Source of the DNA: Simmondsia chinensis
Taxonomy: Eukaryota > Streptophyta > Magnoliopsida > Caryophyllales > Simmondsiaceae
Length of the DNA stretch: 64,000 nt
Assembly (NCBI GenBank): GCA_018398585.1
Contig: JAGTTD010000011.1
Location: forward strand, 21,618,926-21,682,925
Reading direction: 5' to 3'
Shown here: positions 20,958 to 31,929 of the stretch, piece after piece
Layout of the letters: every line of letters begins with the position of its first letter
Numbering within the stretch: position 1 is the stretch's first letter
Notes under the pieces: generated by a model
What the model saw: the letters and a program-made list of their open reading frames with translations, nothing else
What the model was told of the DNA's origin: nothing
Database searches by the model: none
Position numbers and translations under genes: made by a program

Positions 20958-21907
20958 GCAGTTGGAAACTCTAGTAGCCAGAAATGCTACTCAAATTCGA
21001 TCCACTATAGGCATTTCGCCCCTCCCCACCTCACCATCCTAGGAAAGAAAATTAAAAAGTTACCGTAATAATACACAATTGGACTTGCATATTCATTCGT
21101 TTAAAAAATGACCCTTTAAAATTTTAATTTTAACCCTTTTTAACGAAACATAATTCTCCCACATTATCTCTAACTCATTAACATCGTTTAAGGCTCTATT
21201 TATCTTGAATAACAGTATCTTTTACCTTAATTTTATTATTTTCAGTAAAATCTCATAGCAATAATAACAAACTAGTTTTTTTTTTTCCCATACAATGCAC
21301 GGACAGTATGTACGGTGGTACATTTTTAATTTAATTGTGAAAATGTGCATTGACCAAAAGAAATGCTATGTAAGTCATACAAAGTTCGTGCTATAGTAAG
21401 TATGCAACTCCTTTTACACAAGATAGGAAACATGAAGCCAAATTGGCTCATTGTCGTATTTGCCTTCAGTGTTGCGCCCCATCAATTTTCTTCGGTCACC
21501 TACATTGAAAGCATGCTGTTATTAGATCGCAGCATTTCCCTTTAAATTAGTAAAGCATGATTTGTTACTTACCTCAATATTTAGTGCGTTTATGTTATTT
21601 GTTATACATCCTTCGCATGGCAATAGCGTAATTGGTTATTATTTAATCATCATGTAATGACATTCGTTTTCGCAATAGACCTCTATGCTGAACATCATGT
21701 TTGGGTTGTCTTTTTTGCTATTTAGTGGGGGTTTGATGATGAATATCCAATTGCATCTTACGAATTCGTCTAAGTAGCATGACAGCAAGTACTGTCTATA
21801 TTCTTGTATCGGTAAGCATCATTTTAGTATCATACGGTTCAGTTGTTTTTCTTCAGATGATTTAGATGCATACTTGTGCTGCGATCATATTAAAGTGTTC
21901 AGCAGTG
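20958..21907. other. Intergenic, nothing recognised
   Basis: Moderately AT-rich. Only short frames; no motif, repeat or RNA structure that I can defend. Confidence 0.4.
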
Positions 21908-22441
21908 TGTTACAAACCGAAAACCCGAGGCTTGAGTTTAAATTGGCACTTGGCGGGACAATCTGTTAGTAATTAAAAATCTGTTAAAATCTGGCTGCGT
22001 ACTGCTGGGCTGTTCTACTGGTATATGGTTGCTGCTGCTGCGTGTGGGTGCCTGTACTGCTGAGCTGCTGTTATTTGCTGTTATGTTAGTGATCTTTGGC
22101 GCCAATAATAATAACTCAAATAATTGCTAGTTAATTCTAAATGCTTCTAAGTAGTTAGCCTAGATACAATGTAATAGCTTGTTATTTTGCTTATAAATAG
22201 ATCATTCAGTTGTAATTGAAATCATTTTTCAATCAAAATATCTGAAATTTGTCTCAAGTAGAGATCAATATTCTCTCTCTCATCTAACTCTCTCTATTTC
22301 TCATCTCCTTTCCCTTCTTATCTCATCTTAACTCTAAATCTCTACTTTCTCATCTCAATTTCAATTCTTCCTCATCTCATATTCTCAATCTTTCAGCATT
22401 TTATATTAGTTTACGTTCGAGGTTCAAGCCCGAGCGTAACA
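21908..22441 (+). repeat. Family C 5' LTR
   Basis: 534 bp, TGTTAC to GTAACA. A TATA-like TATAAATAG occurs near 22190 and a CT-rich leader follows (22270-22400). Confidence 0.95.
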
Positions 22442-22443
22442 AT

Positions 22444-22455
22444 TGGTATCAGAGC
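22444..22455 (+). promoter_or_regulatory. Family C primer-binding site
   Basis: TGGTATCAGAGC, two bases after the 5' LTR; complementary to initiator tRNA-Met. Confidence 0.95.
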
Positions 22456-23016
22456 CTCATTCGGATTCCGATCGAGTGCGTAATCGAAAAAAAATTATAA
22501 AATCTGATTAATTGTGTCGCAATTAATCAACAAAAGAAGGATTGATATCGATTTAGTTCAGATTTTGTGATCAGAATTCAAATCTGAATTTTGGAGTCAA
22601 GTTTTTGCTTAGGCGACATTTTGTCAGCAGCGAAAATCTGACAGGAGAAGCAAAAGTGTGGAAATCCGATTTCGTTCGTTAAGATTGCTTGAGTGTTGTG
22701 TTGAGTACTTGATTTTGAGTTAGAATCGAGCTTAACTCAAAAGTGTAAGTCGAATTGCTCGACTAATCATCGCTGTCAGAATTCGCGTGGTTAGGGTTTG
22801 TTCGATGTTCGTTTCGAAGTTTATCAGTTAGGGATTATAATCATTAACAAGCAAAGAACCGATAGCAAGGGCTTGTTTGTGCGACCGAAGGAGTACAACT
22901 TCATTAAACAATCGAGTGTTGAAGAGTGCGAACAAATTTCTCATTTCTGCGATTTTTCTTCTGCCATTTGAACTGGTTCAAGATTGTAGTTGTTGTTCAT
23001 TGTCAATACGGCTGAT

Positions 23017-23907
23017 ATGAGCTCCTTTCAATCACAGTGGGATGAGCTTTTTGAGAAATTCAGACAAGAAATGAGACAAGTATTTGAAGAATGGAGACAA
23101 GAATGTAGGCAGCAAAGTAAGAATCTGCAATATTCAGCCCCACAGTATGCTAACATCAATTGTGATTGTGCTAGTGTTCTTGACGCAAATGAGTTCCCGA
23201 AGCTAGAGGATAGCATTAAACAACGGAAGTTCCGTGTTCAGCGAAAGGAGAGAGTGGACCCTATTGCTGTTGGAGATGAATTCGACCACGACAATGCCGA
23301 AATTCATGAAATTCATGAAAACAAGCTTGAAGAACCTAAGTTTGAACAAGACGATCCTTATGAAGATCCCTTGCCAGAGTTAGAGTATCTTGATGACGTT
23401 GAGGCACAATATGACACGTATCCGGAATGGAAATGTGATTCACATGTCAAAAGAATGATTAAGAAAGCAAAGAGTAAATCGAAGAGAAATCATCTAAGTG
23501 AAGCGTTGAAAGATTTTGGGGGTAAAAAGAAGAAGTTGACAAAGCCGAAGTTGAAGCGTGAGGAGATGTGGGTTGAAGAAGGACCTCAAATTGCTTATGT
23601 AAATGTTAGTCCTCGAGGTCGAATTCCAGAAGTGGAGCAAGAATCTGAGAAATCTGAGAATTATTGTGCTAATTTGGGCTTACAGTTGGAAGCTGTTGTT
23701 TTGCAAACTGAGGTTTTTGATCCATCATTGCTAGATCAGCAGCCTAGTTTGCAAACTCATATAGTTGATTTGAATGCTCAAGTTCACAAATTTGTCTCCT
23801 CTAAGGATATTAAGCTGAATGAGTGGGAAGTCATTGCTGCAGAGCACGTTAACTCAGCAAGAAATCAGGTTCCAGACGCTGTAATGCATTATCGGCATGC
23901 CGATTAG
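23017..23907 (+). CDS. Orphan ORF of family C element
   Basis: An uninterrupted frame of about 296 codons from the ATG at 23017 (MSSFQSQWDELFEKFRQEMR); the frame is also open upstream to 22990, but the internal ATG opens a more natural N-terminus. I recognise no domain. Residues 5-35 look coiled-coil forming (regularly spaced Phe, Met, Leu and Trp among charged residues). An acidic middle (QDDPYEDPLPELEYLDD) is followed by a strongly basic patch (KRMIKKAKSKSKRN, then GGKKKKLTKPKLKRE) that could bind nucleic acid or act as a nuclear signal. A gag-like packaging role is a guess from its position between PBS and polypurine tract. Just past the stop, 23911-24030 still reads as protein (YLKEIATHPHAGACVK), so the original frame was longer and a TAG plus a 22-base T-run have shortened it. 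Confidence 0.6.
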   Translation: MSSFQSQWDELFEKFRQEMRQVFEEWRQECRQQSKNLQYSAPQYANINCDCASVLDANEFPKLEDSIKQRKFRVQRKERVDPIAVGDEFDHDNAEIHEIHENKLEEPKFEQDDPYEDPLPELEYLDDVEAQYDTYPEWKCDSHVKRMIKKAKSKSKRNHLSEALKDFGGKKKKLTKPKLKREEMWVEEGPQIAYVNVSPRGRIPEVEQESEKSENYCANLGLQLEAVVLQTEVFDPSLLDQQPSLQTHIVDLNAQVHKFVSSKDIKLNEWEVIAAEHVNSARNQVPDAVMHYRHAD

Positions 23908-24590
23908 CAAGTTCGGGAGGAACTATGTCTTTATTTGAAGGAAATTGCGACCCATCCACATGCAGGTGCTTGTGTCAAGTTGCCTCCTGACCCGGGAAAA
24001 GATTTTCAAGACTATATGAAGCTGAGAAGAGTCCTTTTTTTTTTTTTTTTTTTTTTGCTGAAATGATGCACTCGAGCTGCGAGAGTGCGCTTCAAAATTT
24101 ACAACAAACAAAGCTTGGTTTTTAGGCTAGCAATTGAGCTGATAAATGTACTTGATCTGGTGCTTAGTTTGAGATCTAGATCATTACAATTTGATGAAAT
24201 TGTGTAGCAATTCAGCAGGGAAAGGATGCATATATCAGAGATCGAAGTGAAGATGTTCAAGGCTGATCTGAAATTCTGTTATTGCAGGGGGGTGACAGGC
24301 TGATTTGGTTTGATTTGAATAGACCTCCTGAAGTTTACTCCAAATCAGATGCAAAACATTTTAGCAAGGATCAGAAGCAGCTCATCTGTGGGACTATCTG
24401 TGTTGGAATTGGTTGAATTGACATGTTGTTGGTAGACTCCCTACTGAACTCAAGGCTAAGTTGCTTCAGAATTGCTTTCAGTTGTAATTTTAGCTTGAAG
24501 TTCATCACCATCAACTTCAATTTCTACCTCTACATCAAGAAGTGATTTCAAGTCTCATTCTCTTTCATTCTTGAGGACAAGAATGTTTTC

Positions 24591-24603
24591 AAGGGGAAGA
24601 GAA
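24591..24603 (+). promoter_or_regulatory. Family C polypurine tract
   Basis: AAGGGGAAGAGAA sits directly against the 3' LTR and would prime plus-strand DNA synthesis. Confidence 0.85.
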
Positions 24604-25146
24604 TGTTACAAACCGAAAACTCGAGGCTTGAGTTTAAATTGGCACTTGGCGGGAAAATCTTTTAGCAATTAAAAATCTGTTAAAATCTGTTGCTGCGGGC
24701 TGCGTACTGCTAGGCTGTTCTACTGGTATATGGTTGCTACTGCTGCATGTGGGTGCCTGTACTACTGAGCTGCTTTTATTTGCTGTTATGTTAGTGATCT
24801 TTGGCGCCAACAATAATAACTCAAATAATTGTTAGTTAATTCTAGATGCTTCTCAGTAGTTAGCCTAGATACATTGTAATAACTTGTTATTTTGCTTATA
24901 AATAGATCATTCAGCTGTAATTGAAATCATTTTTCAATCAAAATATCTGAAATTTGTCTGAAGTTGAGATCAATATTCTCTCTCTCATCTAACTCTCTCT
25001 ATTTCTCATCTCCTTTCCCTTCTTATCTCATCTTAACTCTAAATCTCTACTTTCTCATCTCAATTTCAATTCTTCCTCATCTCATATTCTCAATCTTTCC
25101 GCATTTTATATTAGTTTACGTTCGAGGTTCAAACCCGAGCGTAACA
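24604..25146 (+). repeat. Family C 3' LTR
   Basis: 543 bp, TGTTAC to GTAACA, nearly identical to the 5' LTR apart from a GTTGCTGCGG-type insertion near 24687 and scattered substitutions. Confidence 0.95.
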
Positions 25147-25277
25147 CAGTGCTCTTGATTAAGTATTCTACCTGTTTACCGAATATAGTGATTTTAATTT
25201 CAGTTCTCTATTGATCTTGAACAACAACCTCGATACGTAACCTGTGTAGAATACGAAAGTTAATATATTATACTACG

Positions 25278-27215
25278 TGCAGCTTTATTTAGTAAAGCTA
25301 GACTACCCTACTCTAACTGGAGCATCTATAACCCTTATACTAGCCCTCCATTGGGCCCTATCTAAGGCCATCTCCTCCCGAAGGTTTAGGTGGGTGAGGT
25401 CTTGTCTGATCGTCTCCAGCTATCTCTTCTTTGGCTTGCCTCTTCCTCTCATGCCTAGTGTAGTAAGGGGCTATTCGCACCTCCTTACTGGAGCGTTATC
25501 CGGTCTCCTTCTAACATGTCCGAACCACCTCAAACGCTGCTCTCTCAATTTATCTTCAATGGGGGCTACCCCCAATTTGCCTCTGATGACATCATTTCTG
25601 ATTCTATCCTTCCTTGTGTGTCCGCACATCCACCTCAGCATTCGCATCTTCGCCACCTTCATCTTCTATGTGTGCTGTTGTTTCATTGCCCTGCACTCCG
25701 CCCCATACGCCATGGCTGGCCTCACAACTATCTTATAGTATCTTCCCTTTAGCTTCAAGGGGAACTTTCTATCACAAAGTACCGCGGAGGCCATCCTCCA
25801 CTTACGCCATCCCGCTTTAATCGGATTGTTGACATCCTCGTCAACTTTGTCGTTGTGCTGTGTCATGGACCCCAAGTACCTGAAGCTCTCCTTCTTCGAT
25901 ATGGCCTCAAATCCAATCTGGACGTCTTCCCAGCTAGGCTTGGTGGAGGGATCGAACTTGAGTTCCATGTACACGGTCTTGGCTCTGCTTAGTCGTAAAC
26001 CCTTCGACTCTAGTATCCCTCTCCACAGTTCCAGCTTCTCATTTACCTCTTCCGGCGACTCCCCCACCAATACTATGTCATCTGCAAAAAAGCATGCACC
26101 AAGGTACACATCCCTGGATGTACCTAGTGAGCTCGTCCATAACTAAAATAAACAGATAGGGGCTCAAAGCAGACCCCTAGTGTACCCCTGCTGTTATTGG
26201 GAAAGCGTCTGTCTCCCCATCCTCTGTACGCATCATAGTATGTGCCTCCTCATACATGTCTCTAACGGCTCGGATGTATGGCACGGGGATGCCTATCCTG
26301 TCCAAAACTCTCCAAAGGACCTCCCTTGGCACTCTATTATATGCCTTCTCTAGATCAATGAAAACTATGTAAAGGTCTTTTTGTCTCTCCCTATTTTGCT
26401 CTATCGTTCGCCTTAGGATGTGAATGGCTTCTATTATTGATCTCCCGAGCATAAATCCAAATTGGTTCTCGGACACCTTTGTCTGTTACCTTAACCTACT
26501 CTCTATGACCCGTTCCCACAACTTCAGAGTGTGGCACATTAGTTTGATACCCCGATAGTTGGCGCAACTCTGAATGTCGCCTTTGTTCTTATATATTGGG
26601 ATCACTGTGCTCTTTGTCCATTCCTCAGGCATCTTCTTCCCAGAAGGATTTGGTTAAATAGTTTAGTCAGCCAACTGACGCCCTTCTGTCCAAGGCATTT
26701 CCATACTTCTATAGGTATGCCATCTGAGCCAACTGCTTTACCCCTTCCCATGGATTTCAGGGCTTCCTTCCTCGGGGCTAATTTGCCTACAATAATAGTG
26801 GTTCTGATGCTCCTCAGATGTTTGAAGATCACCTAAGGATATCTCTGTCCCTCCTTGTTCATTGAAGAGCTCGTGGAAGTACGATTTCCACCTAGCCTTA
26901 ATCAGTTGCCTGTCCACGAGTACCTGTTCATCTTCCCCTCTTATGCATTGTACTCTGTCCAAGTCCCTAGTCTTCCTTTCTCTAGCTTTGGCGATTCTAT
27001 ATAAGTCCCTGGCACCCTCCTTCGTCTCTAGCCTTTTGTAGAAATCCTCATAAGCTCCTGATTGTGCTTCTCTAACTGCTCTCTTTGCTTCTCTCCTGGC
27101 TTGCAGATACCGATGTCGCTTATCCTCATCTCTACTATGATTCCACTCTTTGAAACAAACTCGTTTCGCCTTAATCTTCTCTTGGACCTCCTCGCACCAC
27201 CAGGAGAGAAGCAAA
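25278..27215 (-). pseudogene. RTE-clade LINE reverse transcriptase, 5'-truncated
   Basis: Right to left: a basic, Arg-rich linker region (SWWCEEVQEKIKAKR, FKEWNHSRDE, ARERKTRDLDRVQCIRGED), the RT core with GRGKAVGSDGIPIEVWKCLG near 26740, the NQFGFMLGRSIIEAIHILRR block near 26470, VFIDLEKAYNRVPREVLW near 26360, the catalytic [10 protein letters not shown] near 26085, and the C-terminal block [19 protein letters not shown] with [10 protein letters not shown] near 25550. These are hallmarks of plant RTE-type LINEs. The upstream endonuclease is missing. Several stops and a frame shift near 26610 and 26110 break the frame, but the catalytic residues remain. Confidence 0.88.
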
Positions 27216-27502
27216 ATGCATAGAGTGTATCGTAGTTAATTGCAAAGTTCAGGAGGTCTTACTATATTTTGTCCCATATTTTAATTTAACCTCAAATTTG
27301 TCAAACATCTTAGTTATAAAGATAAAATAAATGTACTTATCACAGACAATATTTTCTAAATATTTTAGAAAAAAGAAATTTTTATTTGAATCTAAGGTTA
27401 TGTTTGGAGCATGGAATTGGAGCTTGAAATTGGGACCCAAAATTTCAATTCTATTATTTGGTTCACCTGCTGGAATTATAATTACATTTCCACTACTATT
27501 AT

Positions 27503-27824
27503 GATCCGAGTAGATCTTAGATCATAACCTAAGAGAGAGAATATAAGATGAGAAAGAATTGAGAGAATTGAGATTGAGAAGAGAAGATAGATTTCAATTT
27601 CATTTAATGGATGCCTTACAAATGATGAGTTCATGCTACTTATAACAATCAAAATATCTCAACTACTTCTAACCAACTTTCCCTCCAAAATATCTAATTC
27701 CAAAATATCTAACTCTAAAATATCTAATTCACCCTATTAACCCACACTAACTAATACATTCCAACAAAATTGAATTGAACTAATTGATTACTATTGATGA
27801 ATTAGTACTACTTAATCCAACACA
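27503..27824 (-). repeat. Possible solo LTR inside the inverted-repeat element
   Basis: On the minus strand it begins TGTTGGATTAAG and carries a late CT-rich leader (27540-27600 in reverse), the layout of a plant LTR. No primer-binding site, partner LTR or clear target duplication was found. Confidence 0.35.
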
Positions 27825-27934
27825 TACCATTCATGACAATTGCCCAATTCCATGAAATTGAATTTTAACTAAAAATCATACTTTCCGACTTCTTCGAGTG
27901 CGGGTAAGGAATTACAATTCCTTATTAACCCATT

Positions 27935-28610
27935 GACATAAAACTCGAAATGACTCCACTTGATTAACCTAAATCTAAGTTGACTCAAAATTTAAAGACT
28001 TATACAAGACCTAAAATTTGACCCAAACCTCGAAATCACCCAACTCGAATGACTTGAACTTGAAATGACCAAAATCAATTTAGCACAAAGTCTAAAGTGA
28101 ATCAACCCGATTGATCCAGAACTCAAGATAACTCAAATCCAGAAAATGAAACTACTAAACTTGAATGTGAAGTAAACAAGCTATGCTGAAGTGGAAATGA
28201 GCCGACCACATTAACCCAAAACTTAATACGAACGATAACCAAATTGACCGGACCCATCTCAAACTCAGCCTAAGATAATCCAAAATTTGAAATGATACAA
28301 CTAATTTGTCCTGAAACTAAGATGACTCGAGGTTGAAATGACCTAAATGAATTCAAACTCGATTATAACTAGCATGAATCCCGCAAAGGCCTAATCCGCT
28401 TACCTAAAAATCTAATGTAATTTGAATACCAAATGATTCGACACAATACTCAACTCGATTTGACCCGAAACTCTAATAATTAAACTCAAAGTGAATTGCT
28501 TCGACAATAATAACTTGAACACAATGTGAACCACTCATACCAAAATCTAGCTATAGTTGATTTAAAACTCCAAATACTCCAACTCAATTGACTGAATCAT
28601 TTTGTAATTG
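27935..28610. repeat. Degenerate short-period repeat (CCGAAACTCGAAATGAC-like)
   Basis: Some 35 variants of a phrase like GACCCGAAACTC or CTTGAAATGACC recur every 15-25 bases, none identical. It resembles a strongly mutated minisatellite. Confidence 0.6.
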
Positions 28611-28715
28611 CAATTCCGACCTCCAATTTCTTTGATAAACCAAACAATGAAATTTCATTCTATCAAAATTAGAATTAGAATTCCAATTCTAAAGTCCAAT
28701 TCCAATTTTATATGA

Positions 28716-29473
28716 CAACAAGAGCATAAAAGAACCTAAAAGAAAAATTACTGAAAATAAATATCTATTATAAATAATAAAAATTTTACATCCTTTTACA
28801 CTATTATTTAAAATATTATTGTAAAAATAAACACAAATTTTAAATTATAAAATTACTTACAATATAAATAAATCAAAAAATTAATATTTTTTGAACATCT
28901 AAAAAAAACAATACTTTAAATCTCAAAATATTAATATTAATATGTAATTTACTATCATAAAAATTGTCAATAATCTAACACCACCTATTAATATATTTTG
29001 AGTTGAAGGATGTGGACAATGTATCCCCTATTACATTGTCAGACAACCTCGTGAGCAGAGAGGGTGGGGGCTCTGCAGTTGTCATTTTTGCTTCTTCCCA
29101 CGCATTATATTCGTCAGATTGATGCGCGTTTACCTGCTTTCGGTGCAAAATTTTGGGGAAATTAGGGAAAACTTTTTTTACTTTTATTTTACAAATAAAA
29201 AATTTTCTTATAAATAAAATTATTTATTAAACTTTTTTACTTTTAAAAATTATTATTTTACTTTGAAATAAATTTTTTAACCGTTTTATTTTTTAAAATA
29301 AAATAGTTAAGTATTTAATTTTATTTTAAAATAAAATTTTATATTTTGAAGAAAAATAATTTTTTTTTTATATTTCTAAGAAAATGAGTTTTCTATATTT
29401 ATAAAAGTTATTATTTTAATTAATTATATAATAGTAATATTATAATATTAATAAAAATATTATATTCTATCAT
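28716..29473. other. Very AT-rich intergenic sequence
   Basis: Dominated by A/T runs; a less AT-rich island at 29030-29160 shows no gene. Confidence 0.4.
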
Positions 29474-29926
29474 GGGCTGCTTACAACCGTGCCCCATTTT
29501 TGAAGCCCTATTTTTAGAAAATGGGGCCTCATAGAAAAATAAGGCTTCTCCTCTCCAATCGTGTCCTATTTTTGAAGACCTATTTTTTATATATTTTAAT
29601 AACTAATGTTATTTATACTATTTTAATTAATTTAAGACAAAAGATAAAAATGCATTAAAAATAAATGTAATTAAAAAATAATTAATTATATTAAGAGAAT
29701 GAATTAAAATTATGAAAATTAAAATTTATATTGATAAAATATAACTTAACATGAATAATTAAATTAAAAAATTGCTTAAATTTAATATATAAAAATTCAT
29801 TAATGTTTAAAATATATTTTATTAATTAAAAATAAATAAAAAATAAAAAATAAAAATAAAAATTATTAAAAAATGAAATGGGGCTCCAATTTTTGAAAAA
29901 TTTTTAGGGCACCATTGCAAATAGCC
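29474..29926. mobile_element. Harbinger-type MITE, copy 1
   Basis: Ends GGGCTGCTTACAACCGTGCC and, in reverse, GGCTATTTGCAATGGTGCCC form a terminal inverted repeat. The interior is AT-rich and about 80% alike by eye to the next unit. The right flank is TTA, the usual Harbinger target. Confidence 0.6.
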
Positions 29927-29929
29927 TTA

Positions 29930-30366
29930 GGCTTCTCCTCTCTAATCGTTCCCCATTTTTTAAAACTCATTTTTTAGATATTTTAATATTTAATATTATT
30001 TATACTATTTTAATTAATTCAAAGTAAAAGATGAAAATGCATTAAAAATAAATGTAATTAAAAAATAATTAATTATATTGAGAGAAAAAATTAAAATTAT
30101 AAAATTAAAATTTATATTGATAAAAAATAAAATAATATGAATACGTAAATTTAAAAAAATACTCAAATTCAATATATAAAAATTTATTAATATTTAAAAT
30201 GTATATTTAAATAAAATTTAATATATTTTATTAATTAAAAATAATTTAAAAAAAATAAATTTAATTAAAAATTTTTTAAAAATATAAATGGGGCTCCAAT
30301 ATGGGAGCCCCATTATTTGAATTATTTTGGGTGTTTCAAGAATTTGGGGCACCATTGGAGATTGCT
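29930..30366. mobile_element. Harbinger-type MITE, copy 2
   Basis: Flanked by TTA at 29927-29929 and 30367-30369. It repeats copy 1 closely (AAAATGCATTAAAAATAAATG and the following AT-rich words) and ends with GGGGCACCATTGGAG. Confidence 0.6.
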
Positions 30367-30369
30367 TTA

Positions 30370-31200
30370 AGCTTCCCCCATCGGAGCCCCATTTTTTTGG
30401 GGCACCCAAAAAAAAGTGAAAATGGGGCTCTTGCATTTTTGCTTTGTCTATTTAATTCTTTTTTAAACCTGCATTTTGGCCCGTTTTGGGCCAAAACGCA
30501 GTGTTTTCCTTTTTTTTTTTTGGGTTAATATAAACCTGCATATTTTCAGGGTTTATTTTTATTTATTTATTTATTTTTGTAACGTAAACCTGCATAGTTG
30601 CAGGTTTTTTTTTTAATCAAATTCTAACGGTTGGGAAAGCTAATTTTTTTTTAAATTAATAAAATACCTAATATTTTATCTATAAATACATCCCAAATTT
30701 TACATAACAAGTGACATAATACGGGCTTGCATCATATTGCATAACATGATTGTTGAGGACGAACGAGACTCGTACCATTTACTCGACCATTCGTTCGATC
30801 AGGTGGATACCAATAATGCGGATGCTGAAGTCTCGCATGATATTTTAGCTGAATATAAAACATACCTACAAAACAATATTCAAGTTCGCGCCAAGGCTAA
30901 ACACGATCAACTACAGACAGACTTAATTGAGCATTTGTGGGGCATCAAGAATCAGACAACGTAGTTCAATATTTTTTTTATATCATTTTCGTTTTAAATG
31001 TATTTCGACTTTTGTCTTTCAATGTATTTTGGTCTTGGTCTTGAAATAATTCAATTAGTATAAATAACAAAAAGTATAAATTTATGATTTAAAAATTATT
31101 AAAAAATGGGGCACGGATGGAGAGTAAAAGCCCCATTTTTATATGAAGTCCCTTTTTTTAAAAATGGGGCTTTAAAAATGGGGCACCAATGGGAGTAGTC
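30370..31200 (+). mobile_element. PIF/Harbinger transposon remnant
   Basis: The left end GCTTCCCCCATCGGAGCCCC and the reverse of the right end GACTACTCCCATTGGTGCCC form inverted repeats; TTA flanks both sides (30367-30369, 31201-31203). It contains the C-terminus of a Harbinger transposase but is far too short for a complete one, so it is an internally deleted copy. Confidence 0.75.
30715..30964 (+). pseudogene. Harbinger transposase C-terminus
   Basis: Reads ACIILHNMIVEDERDSY, then QNNIQVRAKAKHDQLQTDLI and EHLW before the TAG at 30962. The HNMI.EDER and L..DLIEHLW blocks mark the end of plant PIF/Harbinger transposases (DDE_Tnp_4/plant transposase family). There is no start codon and the DDE catalytic part is gone. 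Confidence 0.8.
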
Positions 31201-31203
31201 TTA

Positions 31204-31929
31204 TAATACCTTTTATGAAAATTTAAAAAATATTTTTTATCTTCTAAACTTATAATATCATTACTATAATAAATTACCACAATTATATTTTTTTATAAAT
31301 ATATAAAATTCTCTTAATTCTATTGCAAAAAATATAAAATTTTTATTTTTTTTTATAATAATATAAAATTTTCTTCTAAAAATATAATTGAACATTTAAC
31401 CTCCTCACTTTTAAGATACAAAATGGTCAAAAAAAGTTACATAGAGTTAAGTGATAAATTTTTAAAAGTGAGGGGTTTTTATAAGTACTTTTATTTGTGA
31501 GAGAAAATTTTCTATTTTTGAAGCAAAAGACAAGAAAATTTTTTGTAATTTACCCTTAAATTTTTAAGTCAATTTTTGTTATGGGAAATTCTAAAATGAA
31601 GAAAAATAAAATTCTGTAAGTGAAGAATTGTACTCAAAATCATAAAAAAATATACTCAAAATCACAAAGTATTTACTCAAAAATCACAGACTTATGTGTT
31701 GACACATAAAAACTGTGTGTCGACATATAGACAAAAATTTTTTGGGGGCAATTTTTGTTATCACTTACCAAAAATTAAAAATAAAAAATTCCCCAAAAAC
31801 AAAACACCAAGGTTAAATTTGTTTTTTTCTTATTTTAATATACAAATTTTTTTCCAGAGACGACGCCCTTGTACAACATCCATGTGAATACCTACCGTAC
31901 AAGCTTATTTTTTCCCGTTATACATAGCT
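31204..31929. other. AT-rich intergenic sequence
   Basis: No gene. Around 31630-31730 the phrases TACTCAAAATCACA and TGTGTTGACACATA/TGTGTCGACATATA repeat locally. Confidence 0.4.

Larger units (their letters stand above)
21908..25146 (+). mobile_element. Family C non-autonomous LTR retrotransposon, structurally complete
   Basis: A perfect 5-bp target duplication CAGTG flanks it (21903-21907 and 25147-25151). Both LTRs begin TGTTAC and end GTAACA. The tRNA-Met primer-binding site and a polypurine tract are in place. The interior (about 2.2 kb) contains one sizeable ORF and no protease, reverse transcriptase or integrase, so the element must borrow enzymes. The LTRs differ by a handful of substitutions and one roughly 9-bp indel near 24685, indicating fairly recent insertion. 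Confidence 0.92.
27391..28715. mobile_element. Inverted-repeat element containing decayed repeats
   Basis: The left arm (27413-27475: GGAATTGGAGCTTGAAATTG, TTATTTGGTTCACC, GGAATTATAATTACA) is echoed in reverse by 28600-28700 (GGAATTGGACTTTAGAATTG, TTGTTTGGTTTATC, GGAATTGCAATTACA). The interior holds an LTR-like block and a long degenerate repeat and has no coding region. Superfamily not determined. Confidence 0.45.

Noticed and set aside
25277..26146. Plus-strand frames (153, 78, 68 and 106 codons)
   Set aside because: They lie antisense to the RTE reverse transcriptase, whose motifs are clear on the minus strand.
27935..28610. CRISPR-like array
   Set aside because: Units are short, irregular and all different; this is eukaryotic DNA.
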